Positions 19,275-28,967 are shown, counted from the stretch's first letter. The stretch is 49,606 bases of DNA from Acidobacteriaceae bacterium (GCA_003165795.1 PMWW01000183.1:33769-83374), one strand, 5' to 3'. The notes: generated from the sequence alone by a model not told the origin. Numbers and translations: made by a program.

Positions 19275-21188
19275 TCACTGCTCCAGAGTCGAGAGGTCGC
19301 CGATCTCCGCTCCTGTTTCCTGCGCCTTCAGCAACCGGCGCATGATCTTACCGGAACGTGTCTTGGGCAGCGCCGCCACAAACTTGATCGCCGAGGGCGT
19401 CGCAATCGGACCCAGTTCCCGCCTGACATGCTCGATTAGGCTGGCCGTCAGCGTGTCGGAGGCCACGTGGCCGGCGCGTAATTGCACGAACGCCACGATT
19501 GCCTCTCCCTTCAATGAGTCGGGAATACCAATGGCGGCGGCCTCGGCAACTGCCGGATGCGAAACCAGCGCGCTCTCTACTTCCGCAGTGCCGATGCGAT
19601 GTCCAGCGACATTGAGCACATCGTCGGCGCGGCCAATCACCGAGATATAGCCGTCTTCATCCTTGGTCGCCAGGTCGCCAGTAATGTAGCACCCTGCAAG
19701 TTCCAGCCAATCCTTCTCGAAGCGGGCAGCATTGTTCCAGATGGTACGCATGAAGTGCGGGAACGGCCGCTTCAGAATCAAGCGTCCGCTTGTCCCCGGA
19801 GCCACGGGATTGCCGTTGATGTCCACCACGTCGGCTTCGCAACCGGGCAGCGCCAGGCCCGCTTTGCCCGGACGCATGGGCATGGTCACCGGAGTACCCA
19901 GCGCCGGCCCACCGAGTTCGGTCTGCCACCAGTTGTCCACCACATAGCCCCACTTACCGTCACCCGCGATGTAGGTCTGCGCCCAGCGCCACGCCTCGGG
20001 ATTCAACGGCTCACCGGCGCAAGCCACAACTCGCAAGGTACTAAGATCATACTTTTGCGGGAGCGCTTCACCATAACGCATGAACATGCGTAGAGCTGTC
20101 GGTGCGGTAAACATTTTGGTTACGCCATACTTCTCCACGATCTGCCACGCGATCGAGGGATCGGGAAAGTCGATGGCCCCTTCGCGAAACAGTGTCGTCA
20201 CTCCGGCACAGAGCGGCGCATAAACAATATAGGAGTGGCCCACGATCCATCCGATATCCGACGTGCACCAGAACAGGTCGCGAGGGCCGACATCGAAGAA
20301 CGACTTCAGGTGATAAGTTGTCCCCACCATGTAGCCGCCATGCACGTGCACAACACCCTTGGGCTTCCCGGTCGTGCCAGAGGTATACAGGATGAACAAC
20401 GGGTCTTCGGAGTCCATGTCCTCCGCGGGACACTCGGCGGGAAACTTCATCAGCTCGCGGAAGTCGACCTCGCGAGCGCTGGCGGGTTCGAACGCTTTCG
20501 GATCGCGCGTGAAGACTACAACTTTCTCTACAGTCTCCAGTCCATCGAGCGCCTCGTCCACAATGCCCTTAAGCGGGACAGGCTTGCCGCGGCGGAAGCC
20601 GGCGTCGCCGGCAATGACCACTCGCGCCTGCGCGTCTTCCACGCGATCGCGCAGCGACGAATGTCCCAGGCCGGCATACACCACCGAGTGGATCGCTCCG
20701 ATACGCGCGCAGGCCAGCATCGAGATCGCGCCCTCGATGGTCAGCGGCATGTAGATGACGACGCGGTCGCCTTTCTTCACTCCCAGCGACTTCAGGCCAT
20801 TCGCGAAACGACAAACGTCGCGATACAACTGGCGATAGGTGACGATCTTTTCGGTGCCGTCTTCGCCCAGCCAGATAAAAGCCGCTCGATTGGCGTTCTC
20901 CGAGTTGGCATGACGATCAAGCGCATTCACCGTGATGTTGGTGCGGCCGCCGGTGAACCACTGGTGATGGATTCCATCCCACTCGAAGACCTTGTTCCAG
21001 GGCTTGGTCCACACGAACTGCTTGGCCGCGTCAGCCCAGAATGCATCGGGATCTTTCTGAAAGCGATCGCGCTCGGCTGGCCAGTCTTTCACCAGCGCCT
21101 GGTCTTTCACGATTTCCGGAGCGGCATACTCTTCGATCGCCGCCTTAGTTACATCCGGAGTTTCACCTACCTTGGCTGCGGTTCCCAT
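19275..21188 (-). CDS. Second Acs-type acyl-CoA synthetase
   Basis: 637 residues, full-length AMP-forming acyl-CoA synthetase of the Acs group with [38 protein letters not shown] and [12 protein letters not shown]. Compared with the acs paralogue next door, the pocket-lining WVTGHSY is WIVGHSY and DTWWQTETG is DNWWQTELG. The Trp that restricts chain length is retained, so a short substrate (acetate, propionate, or a related acid) is expected, but specificity may differ. The start at 21188 is chosen over an in-frame ATG at 21215 because AGGAGG lies 7 bases upstream of it. It begins 27 bases after the transporter gene. Confidence 0.9.
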   Translation of the reverse strand: MGTAAKVGETPDVTKAAIEEYAAPEIVKDQALVKDWPAERDRFQKDPDAFWADAAKQFVWTKPWNKVFEWDGIHHQWFTGGRTNITVNALDRHANSENANRAAFIWLGEDGTEKIVTYRQLYRDVCRFANGLKSLGVKKGDRVVIYMPLTIEGAISMLACARIGAIHSVVYAGLGHSSLRDRVEDAQARVVIAGDAGFRRGKPVPLKGIVDEALDGLETVEKVVVFTRDPKAFEPASAREVDFRELMKFPAECPAEDMDSEDPLFILYTSGTTGKPKGVVHVHGGYMVGTTYHLKSFFDVGPRDLFWCTSDIGWIVGHSYIVYAPLCAGVTTLFREGAIDFPDPSIAWQIVEKYGVTKMFTAPTALRMFMRYGEALPQKYDLSTLRVVACAGEPLNPEAWRWAQTYIAGDGKWGYVVDNWWQTELGGPALGTPVTMPMRPGKAGLALPGCEADVVDINGNPVAPGTSGRLILKRPFPHFMRTIWNNAARFEKDWLELAGCYITGDLATKDEDGYISVIGRADDVLNVAGHRIGTAEVESALVSHPAVAEAAAIGIPDSLKGEAIVAFVQLRAGHVASDTLTASLIEHVRRELGPIATPSAIKFVAALPKTRSGKIMRRLLKAQETGAEIGDLSTLEQ

Positions 21189-21215
21189 TGCGACGGCCTC
21201 CTGCCAGAAAATCAT

Positions 21216-22469
21216 TTAGACATGCTTCGGTCGGCGAGCCAACAGCTCAGCGACCAACGCCACGGCCGCCAGAACTGCAGCGGTGTAGAAAGCCATCTGA
21301 TAGTTCTTGTACTTGTCGAAGAGCACGCCGCCGATTCTGGGGCCGATCACTCCCGCAACGCCCCACGCGGTGAACAGCATTCCGTAATTCATGCCCGCGT
21401 TCTTCGCACCGAAGAAGTCAGCAGTTGCCGCAGCATTCACCGAGAGCTGCGTACCGTAGCACCAGTAAACGATGAACACCATTACATACAGGGCAGTTAC
21501 GTTGCCGCCCGCCATGTACAGCAGGGGCATGGAAATCATGGAAATACCAATCATCAATCGCAGAACGTTGAGACGGCCCAGCGTGTCGGACATCCATCCC
21601 GACAGGATCCGCCCTGAAGCATTGCCGGCCGCGCCGACCACCAACCCCATGGTTGCCAAGGCAGCGCTGGAAATGTGTACGCTCTTGGCGAACGGGACCA
21701 ACTGGCTGATTACCATCAGACCGGCTGACGTCCCCAACGCGTACGCAATCCACATGAAGTAGAACGCTGGAGTAACCAGCACTTCACCCGGAGTAAATTC
21801 CTGCGTGGTGGCGCTGGATTTCGCAGTCGCTGGTGCAGGCGTCCATCCCGCCGGCTTGTATCCGGCTGGAGGGTTCTTCAGCAGGAAGGCGCCAATCACT
21901 GTCATGACAAGGAAAATCGCTCCAAGGATCATGAAGGCGTTGTGCACGCCATATTTAGGAATGAGGTACAAATTGGCCAGAGGCCCGAAGAGCGCCGACC
22001 CGGCTCCGTATCCGCCGACTGCCAACCCGATCGCCAGCCCGCGCTTGTCGGGAAACCACTTGGCCATCACCGGAATCGGCGTGGAGTAGCCAAAGCCGTT
22101 GCCTAACCCGCCGATCACGCCGAAGCAGACAAACAGGTACATCAGGCTATGAGTAAACGAGCATAGGAAAAAACCCAGGCTCACCAGTATTGCCCCGCTG
22201 AGCGATACCCAGAAGGGCCCGAACTTGTCCTGCAGACGGCCGGCGACAATGAAGCTCAGAGCGAAAACCACGACCGCGATGGTAAATACCATGGAAGTGT
22301 CGGCGCGCTTCCACCCGAACTCCTTCTCCAGAGGAGCTACGAAAACGCTCCATGCGTACAGGGTGCCGAGGGCGATGTTCATCATTAACCCGCCGAACAC
22401 GCGCCACCAACGGTTCAAGCCGGGACTGCCGATTTCAACCGATTCGCCCATTTGGGTCGCTGCCACCAT
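21216..22469 (-). CDS. OFA-family MFS transporter (carboxylate)
   Basis: 417 residues with 12 predicted helices. The sequence RVFGGLMMNIALGTLYAWSVFVAPLEKEFGW at the N terminus, GGLGNGFGYSTPIPVMAKWFPDKRGLAIGL and SGWMSDTLGR are hallmarks of the oxalate/formate antiporter (OFA) family, whose members carry small carboxylates such as oxalate, formate, pyruvate or lactate. The adjacent acetyl-CoA synthetases suggest acetate or a related monocarboxylate; this is inference. The start at 22469 has GGAG 7 bases upstream; the 61-residue upstream extension is not protein-like. The gene leads the acs2-acs unit. Confidence 0.88.
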   Translation of the reverse strand: MVAATQMGESVEIGSPGLNRWWRVFGGLMMNIALGTLYAWSVFVAPLEKEFGWKRADTSMVFTIAVVVFALSFIVAGRLQDKFGPFWVSLSGAILVSLGFFLCSFTHSLMYLFVCFGVIGGLGNGFGYSTPIPVMAKWFPDKRGLAIGLAVGGYGAGSALFGPLANLYLIPKYGVHNAFMILGAIFLVMTVIGAFLLKNPPAGYKPAGWTPAPATAKSSATTQEFTPGEVLVTPAFYFMWIAYALGTSAGLMVISQLVPFAKSVHISSAALATMGLVVGAAGNASGRILSGWMSDTLGRLNVLRLMIGISMISMPLLYMAGGNVTALYVMVFIVYWCYGTQLSVNAAATADFFGAKNAGMNYGMLFTAWGVAGVIGPRIGGVLFDKYKNYQMAFYTAAVLAAVALVAELLARRPKHV

Positions 22470-23136
22470 CGTATGTCTCCCTTTCTTGCAGAGCGCCAGG
22501 CGACTCGCGCCGCGCTCGATGTTGATGGATCGAGGAATTCTAGGCCTGAAATAGTGAAGCCCCGGGGCGCATGCGGGCCTGCCGAAGTCGCCGGCCTGGC
22601 GCCGATTGGAATCACCGATCTGACCTCCACGTAGCTGCGAGCTAAGAACCATCCTCGTCTGGCCTGGGCAGGGCCGAGCCGAGCCAATAACCGTCGGCGG
22701 GAAGCGATATTGGGTAGAGGAGAGTAGTCAAATTCCATCCTGAACGGAGCGTGTTCGCTGGCCGGAGCTATTATTCCGGCATCCCCGCCATGAACGTGAG
22801 TTCTAAGGCCGGGCCCGACAGGGCGAGGTAATCAGACCTTCGCTTCCCGCCTTTTGAGCCGTTGTGGGCGAGATTGTCCTTCGGGAGGCGGCCCGAGGTC
22901 TGTGACCCGAGATACGGGTGGGTGTGATATGGGTCACGGCAAAGCTGTTTGCGGGCTCCAGAGGCCGTCGGCAGACAAACCCCGGGCCCAGGTTGCACTT
23001 CCGACTGGCACTTACGGCCCGAAGGCTAGCCCCAGGGCGAGGGTGTAGCTGCCGGCTCAAAACGCCACCCTCCTACTTATGGGGGATATTACAGATGTGT
23101 AAGGTGATAGCATAATAGGTAACGTCGGGAGGGCAT
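22470..23136. other. Divergent regulatory region
   Basis: 667 bases between the divergent OFA-acs unit and the Crp/Fnr regulator, with no gene that I can support. It contains a CRP-like dyad at 22923-22938 and an isolated TGTGA half-site at 22901-22905. Confidence 0.6.
22923..22938. promoter_or_regulatory. CRP-like binding site
   Basis: TGTGATATGGGTCACG matches TGTGA-N6-TCAC(A) except the last base. It is 200 bases before the Crp/Fnr gene and 455 bases before the OFA transporter start. The regulator's recognition helix (SRETVTR) resembles the CRP one that reads TGTGA, so this may be its own site. Confidence 0.5.
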
Positions 23137-23850
23137 GTGGGATCACCTTACGGCTTTGAGCTGGTTGAAAATTGCCTTATTTGCAAGCTGCGAACCGATA
23201 GCTTTTTCTGCTCTCTCCCTAAGACTGCGCTAGAAGCCTTTGACAAGATCAAGTACGCGGCCTCCTATCCGGCGGGCGCAATCCTGTTCGTCGAAGGTCA
23301 ATCGCCGCGCGGAATCTATATGCTGTGCAAAGGGCGAGTCAAGCTCTCCACTACATCCGCCGAGGGCAAAACCCTCATCCTAAAAATCGCGCAGCCGGGA
23401 GAAGTCTTAGGCATGCACGCCACCGTTTCGGGTACTCCCTACGAGATCACGGCGGAGACTGGCCAACCCTGCCAGTTGAATTTCGTCAAACGCGACGATT
23501 TCTTGAGTTTCCTGCAGAAGCACGGGGACGCTTGTTTGAAAGCGGCGCAACACCTCAGCAAGGATTGCCAGAGCGCCTATCAGCAGATTCGCAGCCTCGG
23601 GCTATCGCACTCGGCCCCAGAACGCCTGGCGCGGCTGCTGCTGGAATGGACCGCGACCAGCCATGAGCAGGCCGAACCCAAGGTGAAGCTGGCGCTGACT
23701 CACGAAGAAATCGCACAAATTATTGGTACGTCACGCGAGACCGTGACCCGCGTCCTGGCGGATTTTCGCAAGCGGCAGGTCGCCGTCCTCAAGGGTTCTA
23801 CTTTGACCATTCGCAATAAATCGGTTTTGGAGAAATTAGTCGGCGCCTAG
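23137..23850 (+). CDS. Crp/Fnr regulator with Fe-S cysteines
   Basis: 237 residues. The N terminus has C13-x2-C16-x8-C25 (ENCLICKLRTDSFFCSLP) and a further C112 in GQPCQLNF, matching the four-Cys arrangement of FNR, which holds an oxygen-labile [4Fe-4S] cluster. The spacing to the third Cys is longer than in E. coli FNR (x8 against x5). A cyclic-nucleotide-binding-type beta roll (about 40-130) is followed by a dimer helix and a winged HTH with LTHEEIAQIIGTSRETVTRVLADF. The SRETVxR recognition sequence is that of CRP (TGTGA reader), not FNR. Start is GTG 23137 after GGGAGG. Probably an oxygen- or redox-responsive regulator of the divergent OFA-acs unit, or of the hyp genes; inferred. Confidence 0.88.
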   Translation: MGSPYGFELVENCLICKLRTDSFFCSLPKTALEAFDKIKYAASYPAGAILFVEGQSPRGIYMLCKGRVKLSTTSAEGKTLILKIAQPGEVLGMHATVSGTPYEITAETGQPCQLNFVKRDDFLSFLQKHGDACLKAAQHLSKDCQSAYQQIRSLGLSHSAPERLARLLLEWTATSHEQAEPKVKLALTHEEIAQIIGTSRETVTRVLADFRKRQVAVLKGSTLTIRNKSVLEKLVGA

Positions 23851-23937
23851 CGAGCAGCGAAATAGCAGCCAACCGGGCATGTCCATGCGATGTGCCTTTT
23901 TGGTTTTGCCATCCGGAGCACGGCGTTTTTCCTGTTT

Positions 23938-24022
23938 TGTCATCCTGAGCGCAGCGTCCGCCTAGTTTTCTTGGACTGCCTGTTCTTACGGGTCCGGTGG
24001 ACGCGGCAGTCGAAGGACCTCT
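23938..24022. repeat. HPER-type intergenic repeat
   Basis: TGTCATCCTGAGCGCAGCGT near 23938 and GGCAGTCGAAGGACCTC near 24006 are the two halves of the well-known bacterial repeat that translates as HPERS...SKDL. It lies downstream of the Crp/Fnr gene, between convergent genes. No gene is visible in 23851-24075. Confidence 0.6.
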
Positions 24023-24075
24023 ACCCTCAAAGCCGCTACCGCCTCAAGAAGGACCTGGGCGTCAGGCCTGCGGTG

Positions 24076-24561
24076 TTATTTCGTCGGCGCCAGGCTTTGC
24101 TCCCGCATGGTTCGCCTATGGCTTTCGACCGCATCTTGGACCAACCGGATCATTTCAGGCAAGCGGCGCACCGCCCCCGGCGATAGTTGGTTACTGAGGT
24201 CGAAGGACCAGCCCGCAAGCGTAATGCTCATCGCTTCTGGAGCGTCGCCGTAAAGCTGCTCGGCGGCCGCTAGCAAAGACGACGGAGAGAGTTGGTGGGT
24301 GAAACCACTTGGCCCTAACTGCGGTGCAAGCCGTGTCCGCCGCAGCGTTCCCGGTTTCTCGCCGGTTGCAGCGTCGAGAAAAAGTACAAAGTTGCTGCGC
24401 GCAACGTCTTCCGCCATCTCGGGCGTGAGCTGCTGCGAGGCGATTACTTCCACATCGGGATCGTCCTGGAAGAGTTGGTCAAGTTTGTACGCCACTCGGC
24501 ATCCAACTGCGTCGTCGCCGCGCAACAGATTTCCGTAACCGATGATCAGGGTCCCAGGCAC
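24076..24561 (-). CDS. Hydrogenase maturation protease (M52)
   Basis: 161 residues, HyaD/HycI-type endopeptidase that removes the C-terminal peptide of the [NiFe]-hydrogenase large subunit after nickel insertion. Motif GYGNLLRGDDAVG at the N terminus includes the first metal-ligand acidic residue; FLDAATGEKPGTL carries the second and THQLSPSSLL the His. Length is typical (about 150-170). It lies 154 bases past hypE on the same strand. The structural hydrogenase genes are not in the window, so this protease matures an enzyme encoded elsewhere. Confidence 0.88.
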   Translation of the reverse strand: MPGTLIIGYGNLLRGDDAVGCRVAYKLDQLFQDDPDVEVIASQQLTPEMAEDVARSNFVLFLDAATGEKPGTLRRTRLAPQLGPSGFTHQLSPSSLLAAAEQLYGDAPEAMSITLAGWSFDLSNQLSPGAVRRLPEMIRLVQDAVESHRRTMREQSLAPTK

Positions 24562-24715
24562 TTCAAGGTCTCCAAAGTTTAACGGGCTTTCGAAATTCCG
24601 CCGCCGAAGATCAGACGCCGGAAAGCTTCGCTATCAATTATCCATATCTTCTTCCCACAGATCTGGCTGTGCGATGCCTCACGTTATAACGTGATCGGGC
24701 ACTGAAGCTGGACGC

Positions 24716-25786
24716 TCAGCAGATCCTGGGCAGTTGCTCCCCACTCAACATGTCCACCAGACGTTCGGTCCCTAGCTGGGTCTTCATGGTGACCAGACCA
24801 GCCGGCCCGTCCAACACTCTCCCAATGCAAACCGCTTCGCTGCTCACTGAAAATTTTCGTAGGATCTCGATTGCTCTTTCCGCTTCAGGTTGTGGTACAA
24901 AAGCTATGAAACGGCCTTCATTGGCAAGATACAGTGGGTCCAGTCCGAGTATCTCGCACGCTCCCACGACTTCCTCGCGCACCGGGATAAAGACTTCCTG
25001 AATCGCGTTCCGGGTTCCGCTGGCCTCGGCAATCTCGATTAACCCGCTACTCAAGCCGCCGCGGGTGAGATCGCGCAGGCAGTGAATCTTGACCCCCGCG
25101 CCCAGCAGTGCCTTGACTGGCTCCCACAATGGGGCACAGTCCGACTCGATCGCGCTTTCGAATGACAACCCTTCCCGGGTTGCCATGATCGCAATGCCGT
25201 GGCGACCGATGTCTCCGCTCAGCAAAATGGCGTCCCCGGGCCGCACGTTCTTTGGCGAAATGGAAACGTCACCCTCCACCACGCCGATTCCGGCGGTGTT
25301 GATGAAAATCCCGTCGCCCTTCCCTTTGTCCACTACCTTGGTATCGCCGGTCACTAGCTGCACTTCCGCAAGCTCGGCTGAAGAGCGCATGGACTCGACG
25401 ATCCGGCGCAGCGTCTCCATGGGAAGGCCTTCTTCCAGGATCAGGGCTGAGCTTAGATAAAGCGGACGCGCGCCGCACATCGCCAGATCGTTCACCGTTC
25501 CGTTGATGGCCAGGGTGCCGATGTCGCCACCAGGAAAAAACAATGGTCTGACAACGTAAGAGTCAGTGGTGAAGGCCAATCTGGTGCCGCCGATGCTAAA
25601 GGTCGCACCGTCGTGGCGCTGCAGCAGGATGTCATTGCTGAAGCTGGGGAGCAGCAACCCTTCCAGCAGCTCGTGCATGCGCCGTCCGCCGCCGCCGTGG
25701 GCCAATTGCACGTAGTCGCCGTCATTCAGCGGGGTTGGGCATTGTAGTCGAAACTCCTTGATCTCAGCCACGGTTGCCGCCTTCAA
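24716..25786 (-). CDS. hypE: Hydrogenase maturation factor HypE
   Basis: 356 residues, member of the HypE/PurM-type ATP-dependent dehydratase family, which converts the carbamoyl group received from HypF on its C-terminal Cys to thiocyanate for the Fe(CN)2CO centre. Visible: [47 protein letters not shown] and the C-terminal PRIC, ending in the essential Cys. The start is TTG at 25786, overlapping hypD by 23 bases; a GTG 15 bases later is possible. HypF, which would carbamoylate it, is not present here. Confidence 0.95.
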   Translation of the reverse strand: MKAATVAEIKEFRLQCPTPLNDGDYVQLAHGGGGRRMHELLEGLLLPSFSNDILLQRHDGATFSIGGTRLAFTTDSYVVRPLFFPGGDIGTLAINGTVNDLAMCGARPLYLSSALILEEGLPMETLRRIVESMRSSAELAEVQLVTGDTKVVDKGKGDGIFINTAGIGVVEGDVSISPKNVRPGDAILLSGDIGRHGIAIMATREGLSFESAIESDCAPLWEPVKALLGAGVKIHCLRDLTRGGLSSGLIEIAEASGTRNAIQEVFIPVREEVVGACEILGLDPLYLANEGRFIAFVPQPEAERAIEILRKFSVSSEAVCIGRVLDGPAGLVTMKTQLGTERLVDMLSGEQLPRIC

Positions 25787-26927
25787 CTGGGGCGCCGGCC
25801 TCTGTCCTCAGCCGCCGATAACGATAATAGGCAGCGCAGGCCCCTTCCGACGAGACCATGGGCGCTCCCAAAGGATGATCGGACGTGCAGCGCGAGCCAT
25901 AGGCCGAACATTGCTCTGGCCTCCTCGCACCTTGCATGATCAGACCGCTGATACATTCCGGATCTTCCTGCGCGGTGTACTGGGACACACCGAAGCGGGT
26001 CTCGGCATCGAACTGGGCGTAGTCGTCAGCCAGTCCCAATCCACTACGGGGAATGCCTCCAATGCCGCGCCACTTGCGATCCACTACCCGAAATACTTTC
26101 GCCACAAGGTCCTGCGCCGGGACATTGCCTTCGCGGCGGACCGCGCGTCCGTACTGGTTCTCTACCTCGCAGCGCCCCTGCTCCAATTGCAGCACGCACA
26201 TGTAAATTCCCTGCAGCAGGTCGAGCGGTTCGAAGCCCGTGACCACGATGGGCACGCGATACTTGGCGGCAATCGGGTAATACTCGGTGTAACCCATCAC
26301 GGTGCAGACGTGGCCGGCGGCGAGAAAACCTTGCACGCAGTTCGTAGGCGAACTCAGGATCGCCTCCATCGCCGGTGGCACCAATACATGCGAGACCAGC
26401 ACGGAATAGTTCGTCAGGCCGCTCTGCTTGGCGTGATAGACCGACATGGCGTTTGCCGGTGCGGTGGTCTCGAAGCCGACGGCGAAAAATACTACTTGCT
26501 TATCGGGGTTCTGCTTGGCGATCTGCACCGCGTCCATGGGCGAATAAACAATACGCACGTCCCCGCCGGCAGCCTTGACGCTAAACAAATCGCCGGTACC
26601 GCCGGGCCCCGCATTTGGACTTGTTGGGATGGTGGAGCCGGGCACGCGCAGCATGTCGCCGAAGGAACAAAAAATGACATTTTGTTGTGCGGCGATTCGT
26701 AGGGCCTTGTCGATCAACTCGACGGAAGTAACGCAGACCGGGCAGCCTGGTCCGTGCGCCAGTGTGATCTGCCTGGGCAGAAGTTCGTCGATGCCATACT
26801 TGACGATAGCGTGCGTCTGTCCGCCGCAAATTTCCATGATGGTCCACGGCCGGGTGACGATGCGCGCAATGGCGGCGACATACTGCTTGGCTGCAGCTGC
26901 GTCGCGGTACTCTTCCACGTACTTCAC
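25764..26927 (-). CDS. hypD: Hydrogenase maturation factor HypD
   Basis: 387 residues, the [4Fe-4S] scaffold on which the Fe(CN)2CO unit of [NiFe]-hydrogenase is assembled with HypC. The family motifs are all present: [36 protein letters not shown], a central [13 protein letters not shown], and C-terminal cysteines in [33 protein letters not shown] that bind the cluster. Start is GTG 26927, sharing a four-base overlap with hypC. Length is normal. Confidence 0.96.
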   Translation of the reverse strand: MKYVEEYRDAAAAKQYVAAIARIVTRPWTIMEICGGQTHAIVKYGIDELLPRQITLAHGPGCPVCVTSVELIDKALRIAAQQNVIFCSFGDMLRVPGSTIPTSPNAGPGGTGDLFSVKAAGGDVRIVYSPMDAVQIAKQNPDKQVVFFAVGFETTAPANAMSVYHAKQSGLTNYSVLVSHVLVPPAMEAILSSPTNCVQGFLAAGHVCTVMGYTEYYPIAAKYRVPIVVTGFEPLDLLQGIYMCVLQLEQGRCEVENQYGRAVRREGNVPAQDLVAKVFRVVDRKWRGIGGIPRSGLGLADDYAQFDAETRFGVSQYTAQEDPECISGLIMQGARRPEQCSAYGSRCTSDHPLGAPMVSSEGACAAYYRYRRLRTEAGAPVEGGNRG

Positions 26928-27181
26928 GCTTCACCTGGCGCCAATTCCAGCTCGCTCAACTCGTCCATTTGCTTCAGGTATTCGAAGGTGCGCAGCGCCT
27001 CCGCCTCGTCCAACAGGCTGATGGCGAAGCCGACATGAACGATTGCGTAGTCATCAACTCTGGCCTCGGGAACATAGGCCAGGTTGACCTCCTTCACAAT
27101 TCCTCCGAAGCTGACGCGCGCGGTGCGCGCAAAGCCTTCCCCTTGAATGCTGAGAATTTTTCCTGGAACAGCCAGGCACAT
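26924..27181 (-). CDS. hypC: Hydrogenase maturation chaperone HypC
   Basis: 85 residues. The start is fixed at 27181 because HypC must begin with Met-Cys (MCLAVPGKI), the Cys being needed to carry the iron ligand set; AGGAG precedes it by 7 bases. It binds HypD and the large-subunit precursor. The core [18 protein letters not shown] and [11 protein letters not shown] match the family beta-barrel. It overlaps hypD by four bases and leads the hypC-hypD-hypE unit. Confidence 0.95.
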   Translation of the reverse strand: MCLAVPGKILSIQGEGFARTARVSFGGIVKEVNLAYVPEARVDDYAIVHVGFAISLLDEAEALRTFEYLKQMDELSELELAPGEA

Positions 27182-27318
27182 GCCAAATCTCCTACGCTCT
27201 AAGCCTAAAGCTGTGGAATCACGAGCGTCTGTGACGAATGACCGGCGTGGGTGTTCGCGCGATTGTTCGGCTTGCTTGCCAAGATCGGACAGAGAACCTG
27301 GCAAACCGGCAAATCGAA

Positions 27319-28560
27319 TTACGACGGCTTTTTCTTCCCCGGTAGTCCCGCGGGGTTCTCATGGGTACGTTCGCGAAAGCGCGCCTTCATGCCCGTCGCC
27401 AGCGAGACCGCGTTCTCGCCATACTTCTCGCGCAGGCGGTCGGCGGCGGAGAGCGCCTGGTTCCACTTGTCGTGCGGGCCCTGCCCCACCAACCCGATCT
27501 GCTCGCTCTCGTCTTCGAAATGCGCCGCGTGAACCCCAAGCAGGCGAATCGCTTCTCCCTTCCAATTCGCGCGAAAGAGTGCACGAATCGTTGCGAATAC
27601 TACAGAATCGATGGCGGTTGGTTCGTTCAAGGTGTGAGCGCGGGTGATGGTGTGGAAGCCGGAATCACGCAGCTTCAGCTGCAACGTGCGGGCGTGCAAC
27701 TTCTGCTCGCGCAGGCGGCGGCAGACCATTTCTGACAAGCGCGCCAGGGTCGATTCGAGCTGTTGCGCGTCGGCGGTGTCGCGAGAAAACGTGTGCTCGT
27801 GGCTGATCGAGCGTGGCCCATCGGCCTCGCCGATATCGCCATCGAACCAGGCGCCGGCATCCAGGCCGTGCGCTTTTCCGGAGAGCGCGATTCCCAGCGC
27901 TCCAAAGTTTTGCTCCAACCAGCCTGGGTCGCGGGATGCGAGATCGCTCACCTTGTGGATGCCTTGGTCCTGCAGCCGCTTCTCCATCACTTTGCCGACG
28001 CCGGGAATCTTGCGAACGTCAAGCGGGGCGAGGAACTCCGCTTCCCTACCCGGCATGATCCACAGGACCCCGTTGGGCTTCGCCTGGTCTGAGCAAATCT
28101 TGGCGACCAGCCGCGACGTACCGATCCCGATGGAGCAATTTAGTTGGGTCGCAGTCTTCATCGCGACATGTAGCGCGTGCGCGGCACCCATCGGCGGACC
28201 AAGCAGGCGTTCGGTTCCGGTCATGTCCACATAGGCTTCGTCGATGGAAACCATCTCCAGCTTGGGCGAGAAATGGTTTAGGACTTCGTAAACTTTGGCG
28301 GAGTATTCGCGGTAACGGTCCGGGTGGCCATCAACGAAGATCGCCTGCGGACACAGCTTGGCCGCGGTGCGCAACGGCATCGCAGAGTGCACGCCGAACT
28401 TGCGCGCCGCATAGGAAGCGGCCGACACCACGCCGCGCTCGTTAGGCCGTCCTCCCACGACCACCGGCTTGCCCTTCAGCGACGGGTCGAACACCTCTTC
28501 GACGGAGACGAAGAAGGCATCCATATCGACATGAAAAATTGTACGGTGCGCGGCGGGCAT
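27319..28560 (-). CDS. dinB: DNA polymerase IV
   Basis: 413 residues, Y-family translesion polymerase (EC 2.7.7.7). Catalytic motifs are HVDMDAFFVSVEE at the N terminus and SIDEAYVDMT; the thumb HhH segment is KIPGVGKVMEKRLQDQGI, and the little-finger domain follows (about residues 230-350). A long basic C terminus ends in ENPAGLPGKKKPS; no canonical beta-clamp motif is obvious. The start at 28560 gives the family-typical short N terminus before DMDAFF, with no strong SD; the in-frame codon 66 bases upstream adds an arginine-rich stretch that is unlikely to be coding. No LexA box was seen. Confidence 0.93.
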   Translation of the reverse strand: MPAAHRTIFHVDMDAFFVSVEEVFDPSLKGKPVVVGGRPNERGVVSAASYAARKFGVHSAMPLRTAAKLCPQAIFVDGHPDRYREYSAKVYEVLNHFSPKLEMVSIDEAYVDMTGTERLLGPPMGAAHALHVAMKTATQLNCSIGIGTSRLVAKICSDQAKPNGVLWIMPGREAEFLAPLDVRKIPGVGKVMEKRLQDQGIHKVSDLASRDPGWLEQNFGALGIALSGKAHGLDAGAWFDGDIGEADGPRSISHEHTFSRDTADAQQLESTLARLSEMVCRRLREQKLHARTLQLKLRDSGFHTITRAHTLNEPTAIDSVVFATIRALFRANWKGEAIRLLGVHAAHFEDESEQIGLVGQGPHDKWNQALSAADRLREKYGENAVSLATGMKARFRERTHENPAGLPGKKKPS

Positions 28561-28912
28561 ACTGAGCGCGATTGTAGTCCAGGTATTGGCGGAACGGCGA
28601 CGTTTCGGGGTGGGCCGCAAACGCAACGAGCACCGAGAACAAATATTCTCTCAATCTCATCTTATATTTGCCGCTCGGGACGAAGGCAGCGAGGCGGGAG
28701 TGTGTGTCTTGAGGCCGGCGGAATCAAGGGGACGCTCTGCTTGCCGCGGTGAAACAATCCGCGGACGCCATTGCCATCCCCGACACCAGCGCAACAGTTC
28801 AGTGCATCAATCCCGCGTTCACGGGGGGCAATATAGGAAAAGCACTCAACGAATTTCACCCCGGCGCAATGATCGGCCGGCGGGCTGGTTGGCCGACACT
28901 ACAGCAGATCCA
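28561..28912. other. Intergenic region dinB-cbiX
   Basis: 352 bases between the dinB start and the cbiX stop. Apart from the possible PAS-like remnant on the plus strand I see no gene, RNA or repeat. Confidence 0.5.
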
Positions 28913-28967
28913 TCACCCTCTAGTCGGAACGTTTACTTGCGATGGGTCAACGTCGCCGTTCGGGTGA
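28749..28967 (+). pseudogene. Possible PAS-domain remnant
   Basis: The 72-codon open frame reads KQSADAIAIPDTSATVQCINPAFTGG early on, like the first strands of a PAS domain (ADAIVITDxxGxIQYVNPAFT), then loses resemblance and has no kinase. It sits between divergent genes dinB and cbiX in an otherwise empty 350-base gap. It may be the remnant of a deleted sensor gene or chance; the match is a short one judged by eye. Confidence 0.3.

Noticed and set aside
22901-22905. Second CRP-like site in the divergent region
   Set aside because: Only one half-site (TGTGA) is present; the other half (ATACG) does not match.
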